Positions 7,183 through 12,903 of a stretch of 15,159 nucleotides of DNA are shown here, in pieces. The DNA lies in the NCBI GenBank assembly GCA_934646175.1, contig CAKUEI010000038.1, positions 1-15,159 of the forward strand. The letters run 5' to 3'. Source of the stretch: an uncultured Oscillospiraceae bacterium (GTDB lineage Bacteria; Bacillota; Clostridia; Oscillospirales; Oscillospiraceae). Each line of letters begins with the position of its first letter. Within the stretch, counting starts at the first letter, position 1. The position numbers and the translations under genes are program-made. The notes below the pieces were generated by a model. The model searched no databases. It was not told the origin of the DNA and saw only the letters and a program-made list of their open reading frames with translations.

Positions 7183-7211
7183 ATTATACCCGGAAACCCC
7201 CGGAAACGCAA
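7183..7211 (-). promoter_or_regulatory. Sigma-A promoter of the regulator-dipeptidase-lipoprotein operon
   Basis: On the minus strand -35 TTGCGT (7206-7211) and a perfect -10 TATAAT (7183-7188) are 17 bases apart. The start codon follows about 30 bases downstream of the -10. The spacer is almost completely filled by a tandem 9-base repeat (see 7189-7207), which makes it a strong candidate for repressor control. Confidence 0.75.
7189..7207. repeat. Tandem CCCGGAAAC repeat, candidate operator
   Basis: CCCGGAAAC occurs at 7189-7197 and again at 7199-7207 (plus-strand reading), a 10-base period equal to one helical turn. Both copies lie between the -35 and -10 elements of the leftward operon promoter, with the second touching the -35. 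Direct repeats at one-turn spacing inside a promoter are typical of operator sites. Which protein binds is not shown; the adjacent regulator is the obvious candidate. Confidence 0.5.
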
Positions 7212-7236
7212 GCGCTAAAGCATCCGCTTCACCCTC

Positions 7237-7265
7237 TTGCCAACTTTTCCGCAAGCGATTATAAT
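7237..7265 (+). promoter_or_regulatory. Sigma-A promoter of niaR
   Basis: TTGCCA (7237-7242) and a perfect TATAAT (7260-7265) are separated by exactly 17 bases. Transcription would start near 7272, giving a leader of about 45 bases before the ATG. The promoter faces away from the leftward one at 7183-7211, with 25 bases between their -35 boxes. Confidence 0.82.
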
Positions 7266-7280
7266 GGAAGCAATCAATTC

Positions 7281-7299
7281 CCGTGCCCAGCCGGCACGG
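7281..7299 (+). promoter_or_regulatory. Leader hairpin or operator in front of niaR
   Basis: A perfect 7-bp inverted repeat, CCGTGCC/GGCACGG with a 5-base loop, lies about ten bases after the predicted niaR transcription start. It ends five bases before the ribosome binding site (CGGAGG, 7305-7310). It could be a DNA operator, since NiaR proteins bind inverted repeats and may control their own gene. It could also be an RNA hairpin affecting translation. It lacks a T-run, so it is not a terminator. Confidence 0.4.
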
Positions 7300-7316
7300 C
7301 ACTCCGGAGGTTCCAA

Positions 7317-7841
7317 ATGCGTGCCGATCAACGCCGTTCTCAGATCCGTTCCATCCTCGCTTCCGCGCAGGATCCCATTTCCGCCACCACTCTGGCCACC
7401 CGACTGGGTGTCAGCCGTCAGATCATCGTGGGGGACATTGCCCTTCTGCGGGCGGGGGGCGCCGCCATTTCCGCCACCCCCCGGGGCTATGTGCTGAATC
7501 GTTCCGCCGCCCTCCCCGGCGTCCGCCGTCTGGCGGCATGCCAGCATACGCCGGAGGACATGGGCCGCGAGCTCAACACCATTGTGGACGCCGGCGGCGA
7601 GGTGCTGGACGTTATCGTGGAGCACCCCGTCTACGGCCAGCTCACCGGCCCCCTGCACCTCCGTTCCCGGGCAGATGTGGAGGAATTTCTCCTCCGAGTG
7701 GCCGGAGCGGAGCCTCTCTCCGCCCTCACCGGCGGCATCCACCTGCACACCATCTGCGCCCCGGACGAGCAGGTGATGGCTCGGGTCCTTTCCGCCCTCG
7801 CCGACGCCGGTTTCCTCCTGCCGGACGAAACGGAGGGGTAA
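7317..7841 (+). CDS. niaR: NiaR niacin-responsive transcriptional repressor
   Basis: The 174-residue protein combines an N-terminal winged helix (HTH_11; residues about 6-60, with ISATTLATRLGVSRQIIVGDIALLR) and a C-terminal 3H domain (about 75-170). Candidate metal and ligand residues of the 3H domain are visible: H77 and E85 in CQHTPEDMGRELNTI, and H142 and H144 in GGIHLHTI. H103 (VEHPVYG) and H114 (PLHL) are also conserved. They match the nickel-binding set known for the Thermotoga maritima homologue at nearly the same numbering. NiaR/YrxA represses NAD synthesis and niacin uptake genes when nicotinic acid is present. Length fits (about 170-180). No NAD gene is adjacent, so targets lie elsewhere. 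The ATG at 7317 follows CGGAGG by six bases. Confidence 0.92.
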   Translation: MRADQRRSQIRSILASAQDPISATTLATRLGVSRQIIVGDIALLRAGGAAISATPRGYVLNRSAALPGVRRLAACQHTPEDMGRELNTIVDAGGEVLDVIVEHPVYGQLTGPLHLRSRADVEEFLLRVAGAEPLSALTGGIHLHTICAPDEQVMARVLSALADAGFLLPDETEG

Positions 7842-7862
7842 AATCTCCCCCGGCAAAATGAA

Positions 7863-7903
7863 AAACCCTCCCGCTTTCCATTGGAAAGTGGGAGGGTTTC
7901 TTT
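7863..7903. terminator. Bidirectional terminator between niaR and the ribosomal protein operon
   Basis: A continuous 17-bp stem with one G-T wobble pairs 7863-7879 with 7883-7899 around a 3-base loop (ATT). The arms begin AAACCCTCCC and end GGGAGGGTTT. The plus strand continues CTTT; the minus strand ends in a run of five T. It ends niaR and the long leftward rpsE-rplQ transcript. Confidence 0.93.
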
Positions 7904-7926
7904 GCAATTATACCGAAAACCGGTAA

Positions 7927-8259
7927 TTACACCAGCTGAACGACAGCCATCTCGGCCGCATCGCCGCGGCGGGGGCCCATCTTCACAACGCGGGTATAGC
8001 CGCCGTTGCGGTCAGCATACTTGGGGCCAATCTCATCGAACAGCTTCTTGGCAACATCCTCTTTGGTGATGAAGCTGAGAGCCTGACGATAGTTGGCCAG
8101 ATTGCTGTTCTTGGCCAGGGTGATCATCTTCTCTGCCAGAGGAGCAACCTCCTTGGCGCGGGAAGCGGTGGTCTTGATTTGGCCGTTCTCCAGCAGATAG
8201 GTCACCATGGCGCGCAGCATGGCGCGGCGCTGGTCGCTGGTCTTTCCGAGCTTACGCAT
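7927..8259 (-). CDS. rplQ: Ribosomal protein L17
   Basis: A 110-residue basic 50S protein near the peptide exit tunnel. The N-terminus MRKLGKTSDQRRAMLRAMVTYL and the segment IKTTASRAKEVAPLAEKMI are diagnostic, as is the C-terminal VVKMGPRRGDAAEMAVVQLV. The length is at the short end for bacteria, as in other Firmicutes. It is the last gene of the operon, 42 bases after rpoA, with GGAGGTG upstream of its ATG, and it ends 23 bases before the bidirectional terminator. Confidence 0.98.
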   Translation of the reverse strand: MRKLGKTSDQRRAMLRAMVTYLLENGQIKTTASRAKEVAPLAEKMITLAKNSNLANYRQALSFITKEDVAKKLFDEIGPKYADRNGGYTRVVKMGPRRGDAAEMAVVQLV

Positions 8260-8301
8260 TTCTTACACCTCCATGAACCGGGGATCGCATGATTTCATGT
8301 G

Positions 8302-9249
8302 TTAGTTGTCATCGCTGGCCAGGGACAGGCCCATCATAGCCAGCTTGTTGATAACCTCTTCCAGGGACTTGCGTCCCAGATTGCGGACCTTCATCATCTC
8401 ATCCTCGGTCTTGGAAATCAGATCCTCCACCGTGTTGATGTTGGCGCGCTTCAGGCAGTTGAAGCTGCGCACGGAAAGATCCAGCTCTTCGATGGTCATC
8501 TCCAGCACCTTGTCCCGCTGGGCCTCCGCCTTCTCCACCACGGTGGAGCGGCTACCCATGGTCTCGCTCAGGTCCGTGAACAGGGTGAAATGGTCGCACA
8601 GGATGCGTGCGCCCAGGCTCACCGCGTCGCGGGCGTCGATGGTGCCGTTGGTCCAGACCTCCAGAGTCAGCTTATCATAGTCGGTGGCGTCTCCCACGCG
8701 GGTGTTTTCCACCGTATAATTCACCTTGCGCACCGGCGTATAAATGGAGTCCACCGGGATCACGCCAATGATGGTCTGGCTGGGTTTGTTCCGGTCAGCG
8801 GGCACATAGCCGCGGCCGTGGGACAGTGTCAGCTCCATGTTCAGGCTGGCGTCCGAGCCAAGGGAGGCAATGTGCAGCTCCGGATTGAGGATCTCGACCT
8901 CGCCGTCCGCCTTGATGTCGCCGGCCGTGACTTCGCACTCGCCGGAGGCTTCAATATAAACGGTTTTCACACCCTCGCAGTGCAGCTTTGCAATAATGCC
9001 CTTCACGTTCAGGACGATCTCGGTCACGTCCTCTTTCACACCGGGGATGGTGGAAAATTCGTGCTGGACACCGCTGATCTTAATGGTGGTGACGGCGGTA
9101 CCGGGCAGGGAAGAGAGCAGAATGCGGCGCAGGGAGTTACCCAGCGTGGTGCCGTAGCCGCGCTCCAGCGGTTCGATGACGTACTTGCCGTAAGAGCTGT
9201 CGCCGGGGTTCTCCACGCATTCGATGCGGGGCTTTTCGATTTCTACCAT
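8302..9249 (-). CDS. rpoA: RNA polymerase alpha subunit
   Basis: A 315-residue alpha subunit, standard for Firmicutes. The N-terminal dimerisation and assembly domain (about 1-230) contains ERGYGTTLGNSLRRILLSSLPG. The C-terminal domain (about 250-305), which contacts UP elements and activators, contains LDLSVRSFNCLKRANINTVEDL and VRNLGRKSLEEVINKL. It sits between rpsD and rplQ, the universal arrangement. AAGGAGGG is nine bases before the ATG. The 78-base spacer from rpsD carries a strong hairpin, which might tune alpha output relative to ribosomal proteins. Confidence 0.99.
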   Translation of the reverse strand: MVEIEKPRIECVENPGDSSYGKYVIEPLERGYGTTLGNSLRRILLSSLPGTAVTTIKISGVQHEFSTIPGVKEDVTEIVLNVKGIIAKLHCEGVKTVYIEASGECEVTAGDIKADGEVEILNPELHIASLGSDASLNMELTLSHGRGYVPADRNKPSQTIIGVIPVDSIYTPVRKVNYTVENTRVGDATDYDKLTLEVWTNGTIDARDAVSLGARILCDHFTLFTDLSETMGSRSTVVEKAEAQRDKVLEMTIEELDLSVRSFNCLKRANINTVEDLISKTEDEMMKVRNLGRKSLEEVINKLAMMGLSLASDDN

Positions 9250-9268
9250 GTAGTACCCTCCTTATATC

Positions 9269-9293
9269 CGCCGACGGGCGGCGCCCGCCGGCG
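9269..9293 (-). promoter_or_regulatory. GC-rich hairpin in the rpsD-rpoA spacer
   Basis: In the leftward transcript, 9283-9293 pairs with 9269-9279 as an 11-bp stem with a single G-U wobble and a 3-base loop. The stem ends only six bases upstream of the rpoA ribosome binding site. There is no U-run after it in the sense direction, so it is not an intrinsic terminator for this operon. It may be an mRNA processing or stability element, or a block to ribosome entry. Function is inferred. Confidence 0.55.
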
Positions 9294-9327
9294 ATTTTTC
9301 GCTTACCAATAATCGAGGGTCTCCTAA

Positions 9328-9930
9328 TTATTTCGAGTACAACTCGACGATCAGGTGCTCTTCCACCGGCAGATCGATATCCTCGCGGGTGGGCAGAGAC
9401 AGGACCTTGCCCACCAGGGCGTCCTTGGTGCGCTCCAGCCACTTGGGGGCATCCACGTGGATGGCGTCCTCGCCCAGCAGGCGCTTAAACTTCACGGAAG
9501 AGCGGCTCTTCTCGCGCACTTCGATGACATCGCCCACGCTCACCAGCATGGAGGGGATGTCCACGCGCTGGCCGTTGACGGTGAAGTGGCCGTGGCTCAC
9601 CAGCTGACGGGCCTCACGGCGGGTCATGGCGAAGCCCAGGCGGTACACGACGTTGTCCAGGCGGCGCTCCACCAGGCTCAGCAGGTTCTCACCGGTCTTG
9701 CCCTGCATGCGGGAAGCCTTCTCGTAGTAAGAACGGAACTGCTTCTCCATGACGCCGTAGACAAACTTGACCTTCTGCTTCTCGGTCAGCTGAGTGGCGT
9801 ACTCGGACTGCTTGCGGCGCATCTGACCCTTAGGGTTACGATTGGTATCCTTCTTGGCATAGCCCATGGTGGCGGGGGAAAGGTTCAGAGCCTTGCACCG
9901 CTTGGCAATGGGCTGCATATTTCTGGCCAT
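9328..9930 (-). CDS. rpsD: Ribosomal protein S4
   Basis: A 200-residue 30S assembly initiator that binds 16S rRNA. The N-terminal part (MARNMQPIAKRCKALNLSP) lacks the CxxC zinc motif of the other S4 type, so this is the zinc-free form. The S4 RNA-binding domain covers about 90-155, with RRLDNVVYRLGFAMTRREAR, SHGHFTVNG and VDIPS. The end (VEEHLIVELYSK) is typical. S4 is an autogenous regulator in E. coli and B. subtilis; no leader resembling a known S4 site is recognised directly upstream, where the gap to rpsK is only 26 bases. Confidence 0.99.
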   Translation of the reverse strand: MARNMQPIAKRCKALNLSPATMGYAKKDTNRNPKGQMRRKQSEYATQLTEKQKVKFVYGVMEKQFRSYYEKASRMQGKTGENLLSLVERRLDNVVYRLGFAMTRREARQLVSHGHFTVNGQRVDIPSMLVSVGDVIEVREKSRSSVKFKRLLGEDAIHVDAPKWLERTKDALVGKVLSLPTREDIDLPVEEHLIVELYSK

Positions 9931-9956
9931 GTGTCAAAAACCTCCTTCTTCTCAGA

Positions 9957-10358
9957 TCAGACGCGGCGGCGCTTGGGCGGACGGCAGCCGTTATGGGGGA
10001 CGGGAGTCACGTCCTTGATCAGGGTGACTTCCAGGCCCACAGCCTGCAGGGCGCGGATAGCGGCCTCACGACCGGCGCCGGGGCCCTTCACGTACACTTC
10101 CACGCTCTTCAGGCCGTGCTCCATAGCGGCCTTGGCAGCGGTCTCAGCCGCGCTCTGCGCAGCAAACGGAGTGGACTTGCGGGAGCCGCGGAAACCCAGT
10201 CCGCCGGAGGAAGCCCAGGAGAGGGCGTTGCCCTTCTCGTCGGTCACGGTGACCATGGTGTTGTTGAAAGAGGAGCGGATATGCACGGCTCCCTTTTCGA
10301 TGTTCTTGCGCTCGCGGCGCTTGCGGACAACCTTCTTGCCCTTGGTAGCAGTAGCCAT
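9957..10358 (-). CDS. rpsK: Ribosomal protein S11
   Basis: A 133-residue 30S platform protein. The basic N-terminus (RKRRERKNIEKGAVHI) and the core NNTMVTVTDEKGNALSWASSGGLGFRGSRKSTPFAAQ are characteristic. The C-terminal VTPVPHNGCRPPKRRRV is nearly invariant in bacteria. It lies 14 bases after rpsM, with AAGGAGGG before the ATG overlapping the end of that spacer. Confidence 0.99.
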   Translation of the reverse strand: MATATKGKKVVRKRRERKNIEKGAVHIRSSFNNTMVTVTDEKGNALSWASSGGLGFRGSRKSTPFAAQSAAETAAKAAMEHGLKSVEVYVKGPGAGREAAIRALQAVGLEVTLIKDVTPVPHNGCRPPKRRRV

Positions 10359-10372
10359 TACAGTATCCCTCC

Positions 10373-10741
10373 TTACTTCTTCTTATTGGCGACCGTGCGC
10401 TTCGGACCCTTGCGGGTACGGGCGTTGGTCTTGCTGCGCTGGCCGCGGACGGGCAGGCCCTTACGGTGCCGCATGCCGCGGTAGCAGCCGATCTCGGTCA
10501 GGCGCTTGATGTCCATCGCGACATTACGGCGCAAATCGCTTTCCACCACGTACTTCTCGCCGATGACTTCGCGCAGCTTTGCCTCGTCCTCGTCGGTGAG
10601 GTCCTTCACGCGGGTATCGGGGTTGATCCCGGTCTCAGCCAGGATTTTATTGGCGCTGGTGCGCCCGATGCCGAAGATATAAGTGAGGCCGATCTCCACT
10701 CGTTTGTCTCTCGGCAGTTCGATGCCGGCAATACGTGCCAT
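10373..10741 (-). CDS. rpsM: Ribosomal protein S13
   Basis: A 122-residue protein at the head of the 30S subunit that contacts S19 and P-site tRNA. The start MARIAGIELPRDKRVEIGLTYIFGIG, the middle DLRRNVAMDIKRL and GCYRGMRHRKGLPVRGQRSKTNARTRKG, and the basic tail ending in KKK are diagnostic. It lies 18 bases after rpmJ and carries AAAGGAGG in that spacer. In E. coli the equivalent gene begins the alpha operon and its leader binds S4; here there is no space for such a leader directly before rpsM. Confidence 0.99.
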   Translation of the reverse strand: MARIAGIELPRDKRVEIGLTYIFGIGRTSANKILAETGINPDTRVKDLTDEDEAKLREVIGEKYVVESDLRRNVAMDIKRLTEIGCYRGMRHRKGLPVRGQRSKTNARTRKGPKRTVANKKK

Positions 10742-10759
10742 ATTTCCTTTGCCCCTCCT

Positions 10760-10873
10760 TTAACCTTGTCTCTGCTTATGCTTGGGGTTTTCGCAAATAA
10801 CCATGACTTTGCCCTTGCGCTTGATGATCTTGCACTTCTCGCACATGGGCTTCACGGACGGTCTTACTTTCAT
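10760..10873 (-). CDS. rpmJ: Ribosomal protein L36, zinc-binding form
   Basis: A 37-residue 50S protein with the normal length and sequence. It begins MKVRPSVKPMCEKCK and ends ENPKHKQRQG. The zinc ligands C11, C14, C27 and H32 are all present, so it is the C+ form, used when zinc is sufficient. AGGAGGT lies nine bases before the ATG. It follows an unusually long 124-base spacer after infA. Confidence 0.98.
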   Translation of the reverse strand: MKVRPSVKPMCEKCKIIKRKGKVMVICENPKHKQRQG

Positions 10874-10920
10874 TTGTTTCTACCTCCTGAATGCCTGAAT
10901 GGCCCCTCATTGCAGTACGG

Positions 10921-10974
10921 CGCCGCTCCCCACGGGAGAGCGCGCCCCCTGTCCGAGGCAAGGCTCGGGCAGGG
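10921..10974 (-). promoter_or_regulatory. Tandem hairpins in the infA-rpmJ leader
   Basis: Two hairpins lie four bases apart in the leftward mRNA. The first (10947-10974) has two 5-bp helices, CCCTG/CAGGG and CCGAG/CTCGG, separated by one mismatch, with a 6-base loop. The second (10921-10942) has CTCCC/GGGAG around a 3-base loop and a 3-bp lower stem. Neither is followed by a U-run, so these are not terminators. The spacer is by far the longest in this otherwise compact gene cluster. A ribosomal protein binding site or an mRNA processing site is possible. Confidence 0.5.
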
Positions 10975-10997
10975 CTGCTGCAACTCGGTCGTTAAAC

Positions 10998-11216
10998 TTA
11001 CTTGCTTCGCCAGGTGATCCGACCGCGGGTCAGATCGTAAGGCGACATTTCAACGGTGACTTTGTCACCCGGCAGGATACGGATGAAGTTCATGCGCAGC
11101 CGGCCGGAGATATGCGCCAGAATGATGTGGCCGTTGCCGATGTCCACATGGAACGTGGTGTTCGGCAGTGCCTCGGTCACAACACCCTCCAGCTCGATCA
11201 TATCGTCTTTTGCCAA
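10998..11216 (-). CDS. infA: Translation initiation factor IF-1, TTG start
   Basis: A 72-residue OB-fold protein that occupies the ribosomal A site during initiation and supports IF-2 and IF-3. The sequence AKDDMIELEGVVTEALPN, then LAHISGRLRMNFIRILPGDKVTVEMSPYDLTRGRITWR, is unmistakable, and the length is exact. The start codon at 11214-11216 is TTG. Starting there gives the family N-terminus MAKDD, and GGGAGGT stands eight bases upstream. The next ATG (codon 6) would remove conserved residues. The gene overlaps the end of the upstream KOW gene by 19 bases, so translation may be coupled. The rare start codon may limit or regulate output. Confidence 0.97.
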   Translation of the reverse strand: MAKDDMIELEGVVTEALPNTTFHVDIGNGHIILAHISGRLRMNFIRILPGDKVTVEMSPYDLTRGRITWRSK

Positions 11217-11488
11217 GCGTGATTACCTCCCTCTCGGAAGGCGGCCAGCGCCCTCCGCAGTTCGCGGTTTCCCACGGTCTCGTTCCGCCGCAGGCGGTCT
11301 TGCACAGACGGATCGCATTCGCCCAAAAGCTCTGCGTGGCTGCTGCGCTTTCGCTTCGGAGCAGCCAGTCTGCGCCGTTTTCCGTCCGCCAGGTAGAGGA
11401 ATCCGTCCTCCACCTGGACGATGCAGAACCACTCGCCCTTGTCTCTCCCTGCACGGGAGCGGACGATCTGTCCCACTCGGAAGTCCAT
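11198..11488 (-). CDS. KOW-domain RNA-binding protein (L14e-like)
   Basis: A 96-residue basic protein. The first 45 residues form a KOW-type barrel (FRVGQIVRSRAGRDKGEWFCIVQV, then DGFLYLADGKRRRL). The rest is arginine-rich and probably helical. Clostridia commonly carry such a gene between map and infA. Related proteins are annotated as ribosomal protein L14e-like or KOW-domain RNA-binding proteins, without a proven role. I place the start at the ATG at 11488, ten bases after GAGG. A GTG at 11494 would overlap the map stop (GTGA) and add two residues. Its 3' end overlaps infA by 19 bases. A ribosome-associated or rRNA-binding function is likely from the domain and the operon. Confidence 0.85.
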   Translation of the reverse strand: MDFRVGQIVRSRAGRDKGEWFCIVQVEDGFLYLADGKRRRLAAPKRKRSSHAELLGECDPSVQDRLRRNETVGNRELRRALAAFREGGNHAWQKTI

Positions 11489-11490
11489 GG

Positions 11491-12252
11491 TCACATGTCC
11501 TCGTCGGTGGTCAGGATCTCCGGCCCGTGCTCGGTGATGGCGATGGTGTTCTCATAGTGGGCCGCCATGGAGCCGTCAGCTGTGCGGACGGTCCAGCCGT
11601 CCTTCATGTTGCGGATCTCCTTGCCGCCCATGTTGATCATGGGTTCCACCGCAATGACCATACCCACCTGAAGACGGGGGCCGTGCCCCGCGGGGCCATA
11701 GTTGGGGACCTCAGGGGCCTCGTGGAGCTTGCTGCCCACACCGTGGCCCACATATTCCCGCACCACGCCGTAGCCGTAGGACTCAGCCAGCTGCTGCACC
11801 GCATGGGAAATGTCGGAGACGCGCTTGCCCGGGACGGCCTGTTTCAGGCCTGCCCAGAAGCTCTGCTCCGTCACGCGGATCAGCCGCAGGGCCTCCTCGC
11901 TCACCTGCCCGCAGGGGAAGGTGCCGGCGCAGTCGCCGTGGAAGCCGTCGATATAGGCGCCCACGTCAACGCTGACGATGTCGCCCTCTTTCAGCTTCCG
12001 GTGACCGGGGATGCCGTGGATCACTTCGTCGTTCACCGAGATGCAGGCGCTTCCGGGAAATCCCCCGTAGCCCAGGAAAGAGGGCTTTGCGCCGTGGCTT
12101 TCGATGAACCGGCGCACTGCGGTGTCGATCTGAAGGGTCGTAACGCCGGGGGCTACCATTTTCCCCGCCAGAGCGCGAGCCCCCGCAGTGATCCGCCCGG
12201 CGCGGCGCATCATTTCCAGCTCACGCTGGGATTTCAGAGAGATCAACTCCAT
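11491..12252 (-). CDS. map: Methionine aminopeptidase, type I
   Basis: Removes the N-terminal methionine from nascent proteins. The 253-residue protein shows all active-site residues of the type Ia enzyme: H79 (DEVIHG), metal ligands D96 and D107 (VSVDVGAYIDGFHGDCAGTF), H170 (YVGHGVGSKLHE), E203 (AVEPM) and E234 (HYENTIAI), with H177 nearby. It has no N-terminal zinc-finger extension. The ATG lies four bases after the adk stop. The end of map overlaps or abuts the KOW gene. The adk-map pairing downstream of secY is standard in Firmicutes. Confidence 0.98.
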   Translation of the reverse strand: MELISLKSQRELEMMRRAGRITAGARALAGKMVAPGVTTLQIDTAVRRFIESHGAKPSFLGYGGFPGSACISVNDEVIHGIPGHRKLKEGDIVSVDVGAYIDGFHGDCAGTFPCGQVSEEALRLIRVTEQSFWAGLKQAVPGKRVSDISHAVQQLAESYGYGVVREYVGHGVGSKLHEAPEVPNYGPAGHGPRLQVGMVIAVEPMINMGGKEIRNMKDGWTVRTADGSMAAHYENTIAITEHGPEILTTDEDM

Positions 12253-12256
12253 GTTC

Positions 12257-12889
12257 TCACGCTTCCAACGCTTTCAGCACCGCTTCCGTGGTGCCTTCGA
12301 TGCTGCCGGGGTTCTCCACCGTGGCCAGCACGCCGCGCTCGGCATAAAATCCCTTCAGCGGCTCAGTCTCGGTGTGATACGTGGCAAGGCGCGCCTTCAC
12401 CGTCTCGGGCTTGTCGTCCTTGCGCTGGGTCAACTCACCGCCGCACTGGTCACAGATGCCCTCATGTTTGGGGGGATTTGCAACCACGTGGTAGGTGGCG
12501 CCGCAGGCAAGGCAAGTCCGGCGACCGGTCATACGCTGCTCGATCTCCGCATCGGAGACCTCCAGAGAGATGACCTTGTCGAAATGGATACCGGCCTTCT
12601 CCATGGCTTCCGCCTGAGCGATCGTGCGGGGCACGCCGTCCAGGATGTAGCCGTTTTTGCAGTCCGGCTCGGCCAGGCGTTCCACGATGATGCCGATGAT
12701 GACTTCATCGGGGACCAGCTTGCCGGCGTCCATAAAGCTCTTGGCCTTCAGGCCGATGAGGGTCTCGTTCTTCACGGCGGCACGCAGAATGTTGCCGGTG
12801 GAGATGGTGGGGATCCCCAGTTTTTTGCTCAAGATCTCCGCCTGGGTGCCTTTTCCGGCGCCGGGAGCGCCTAACAGAATCAGTTTCAT
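12257..12889 (-). CDS. adk: Adenylate kinase, zinc-LID type
   Basis: Catalyses AMP + ATP = 2 ADP in the cytoplasm. The 210-residue long form has the P-loop GAPGAGKGT (7-15) and the LID domain (about 122-160). Four cysteines in the LID, C126-x2-C129 and C146-x2-C149, form the structural zinc site typical of Gram-positive enzymes. The AMP-site motifs are slightly unusual: STGNILR where many have STGDMLR, and DGVPRT where most have DGFPRT. I recall similar substitutions in relatives, so this is probably lineage variation rather than loss of function. AGAGGTG precedes the ATG, and the gap from secY is 14 bases. Confidence 0.98.
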   Translation of the reverse strand: MKLILLGAPGAGKGTQAEILSKKLGIPTISTGNILRAAVKNETLIGLKAKSFMDAGKLVPDEVIIGIIVERLAEPDCKNGYILDGVPRTIAQAEAMEKAGIHFDKVISLEVSDAEIEQRMTGRRTCLACGATYHVVANPPKHEGICDQCGGELTQRKDDKPETVKARLATYHTETEPLKGFYAERGVLATVENPGSIEGTTEAVLKALEA

Positions 12890-12903
12890 TCCGTATACAC
12901 CTC

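Noticed and set aside
9269..9299. Hairpin plus ATTTTTC read as a plus-strand terminator in the rpsD-rpoA spacer
   Set aside because: On the plus strand the stem has an A-C mismatch and there is no rightward gene there. The structure is better read as part of the leftward mRNA.
8299..9312. 337-residue plus-strand ORF opposite rpoA
   Set aside because: Antisense shadow of a universally conserved gene; no ribosome binding site or family resemblance.
11056..12573. 505-residue plus-strand ORF opposite infA, the KOW gene, map and adk
   Set aside because: It spans four identified minus-strand genes in antisense and has biased composition, so it is a shadow frame.
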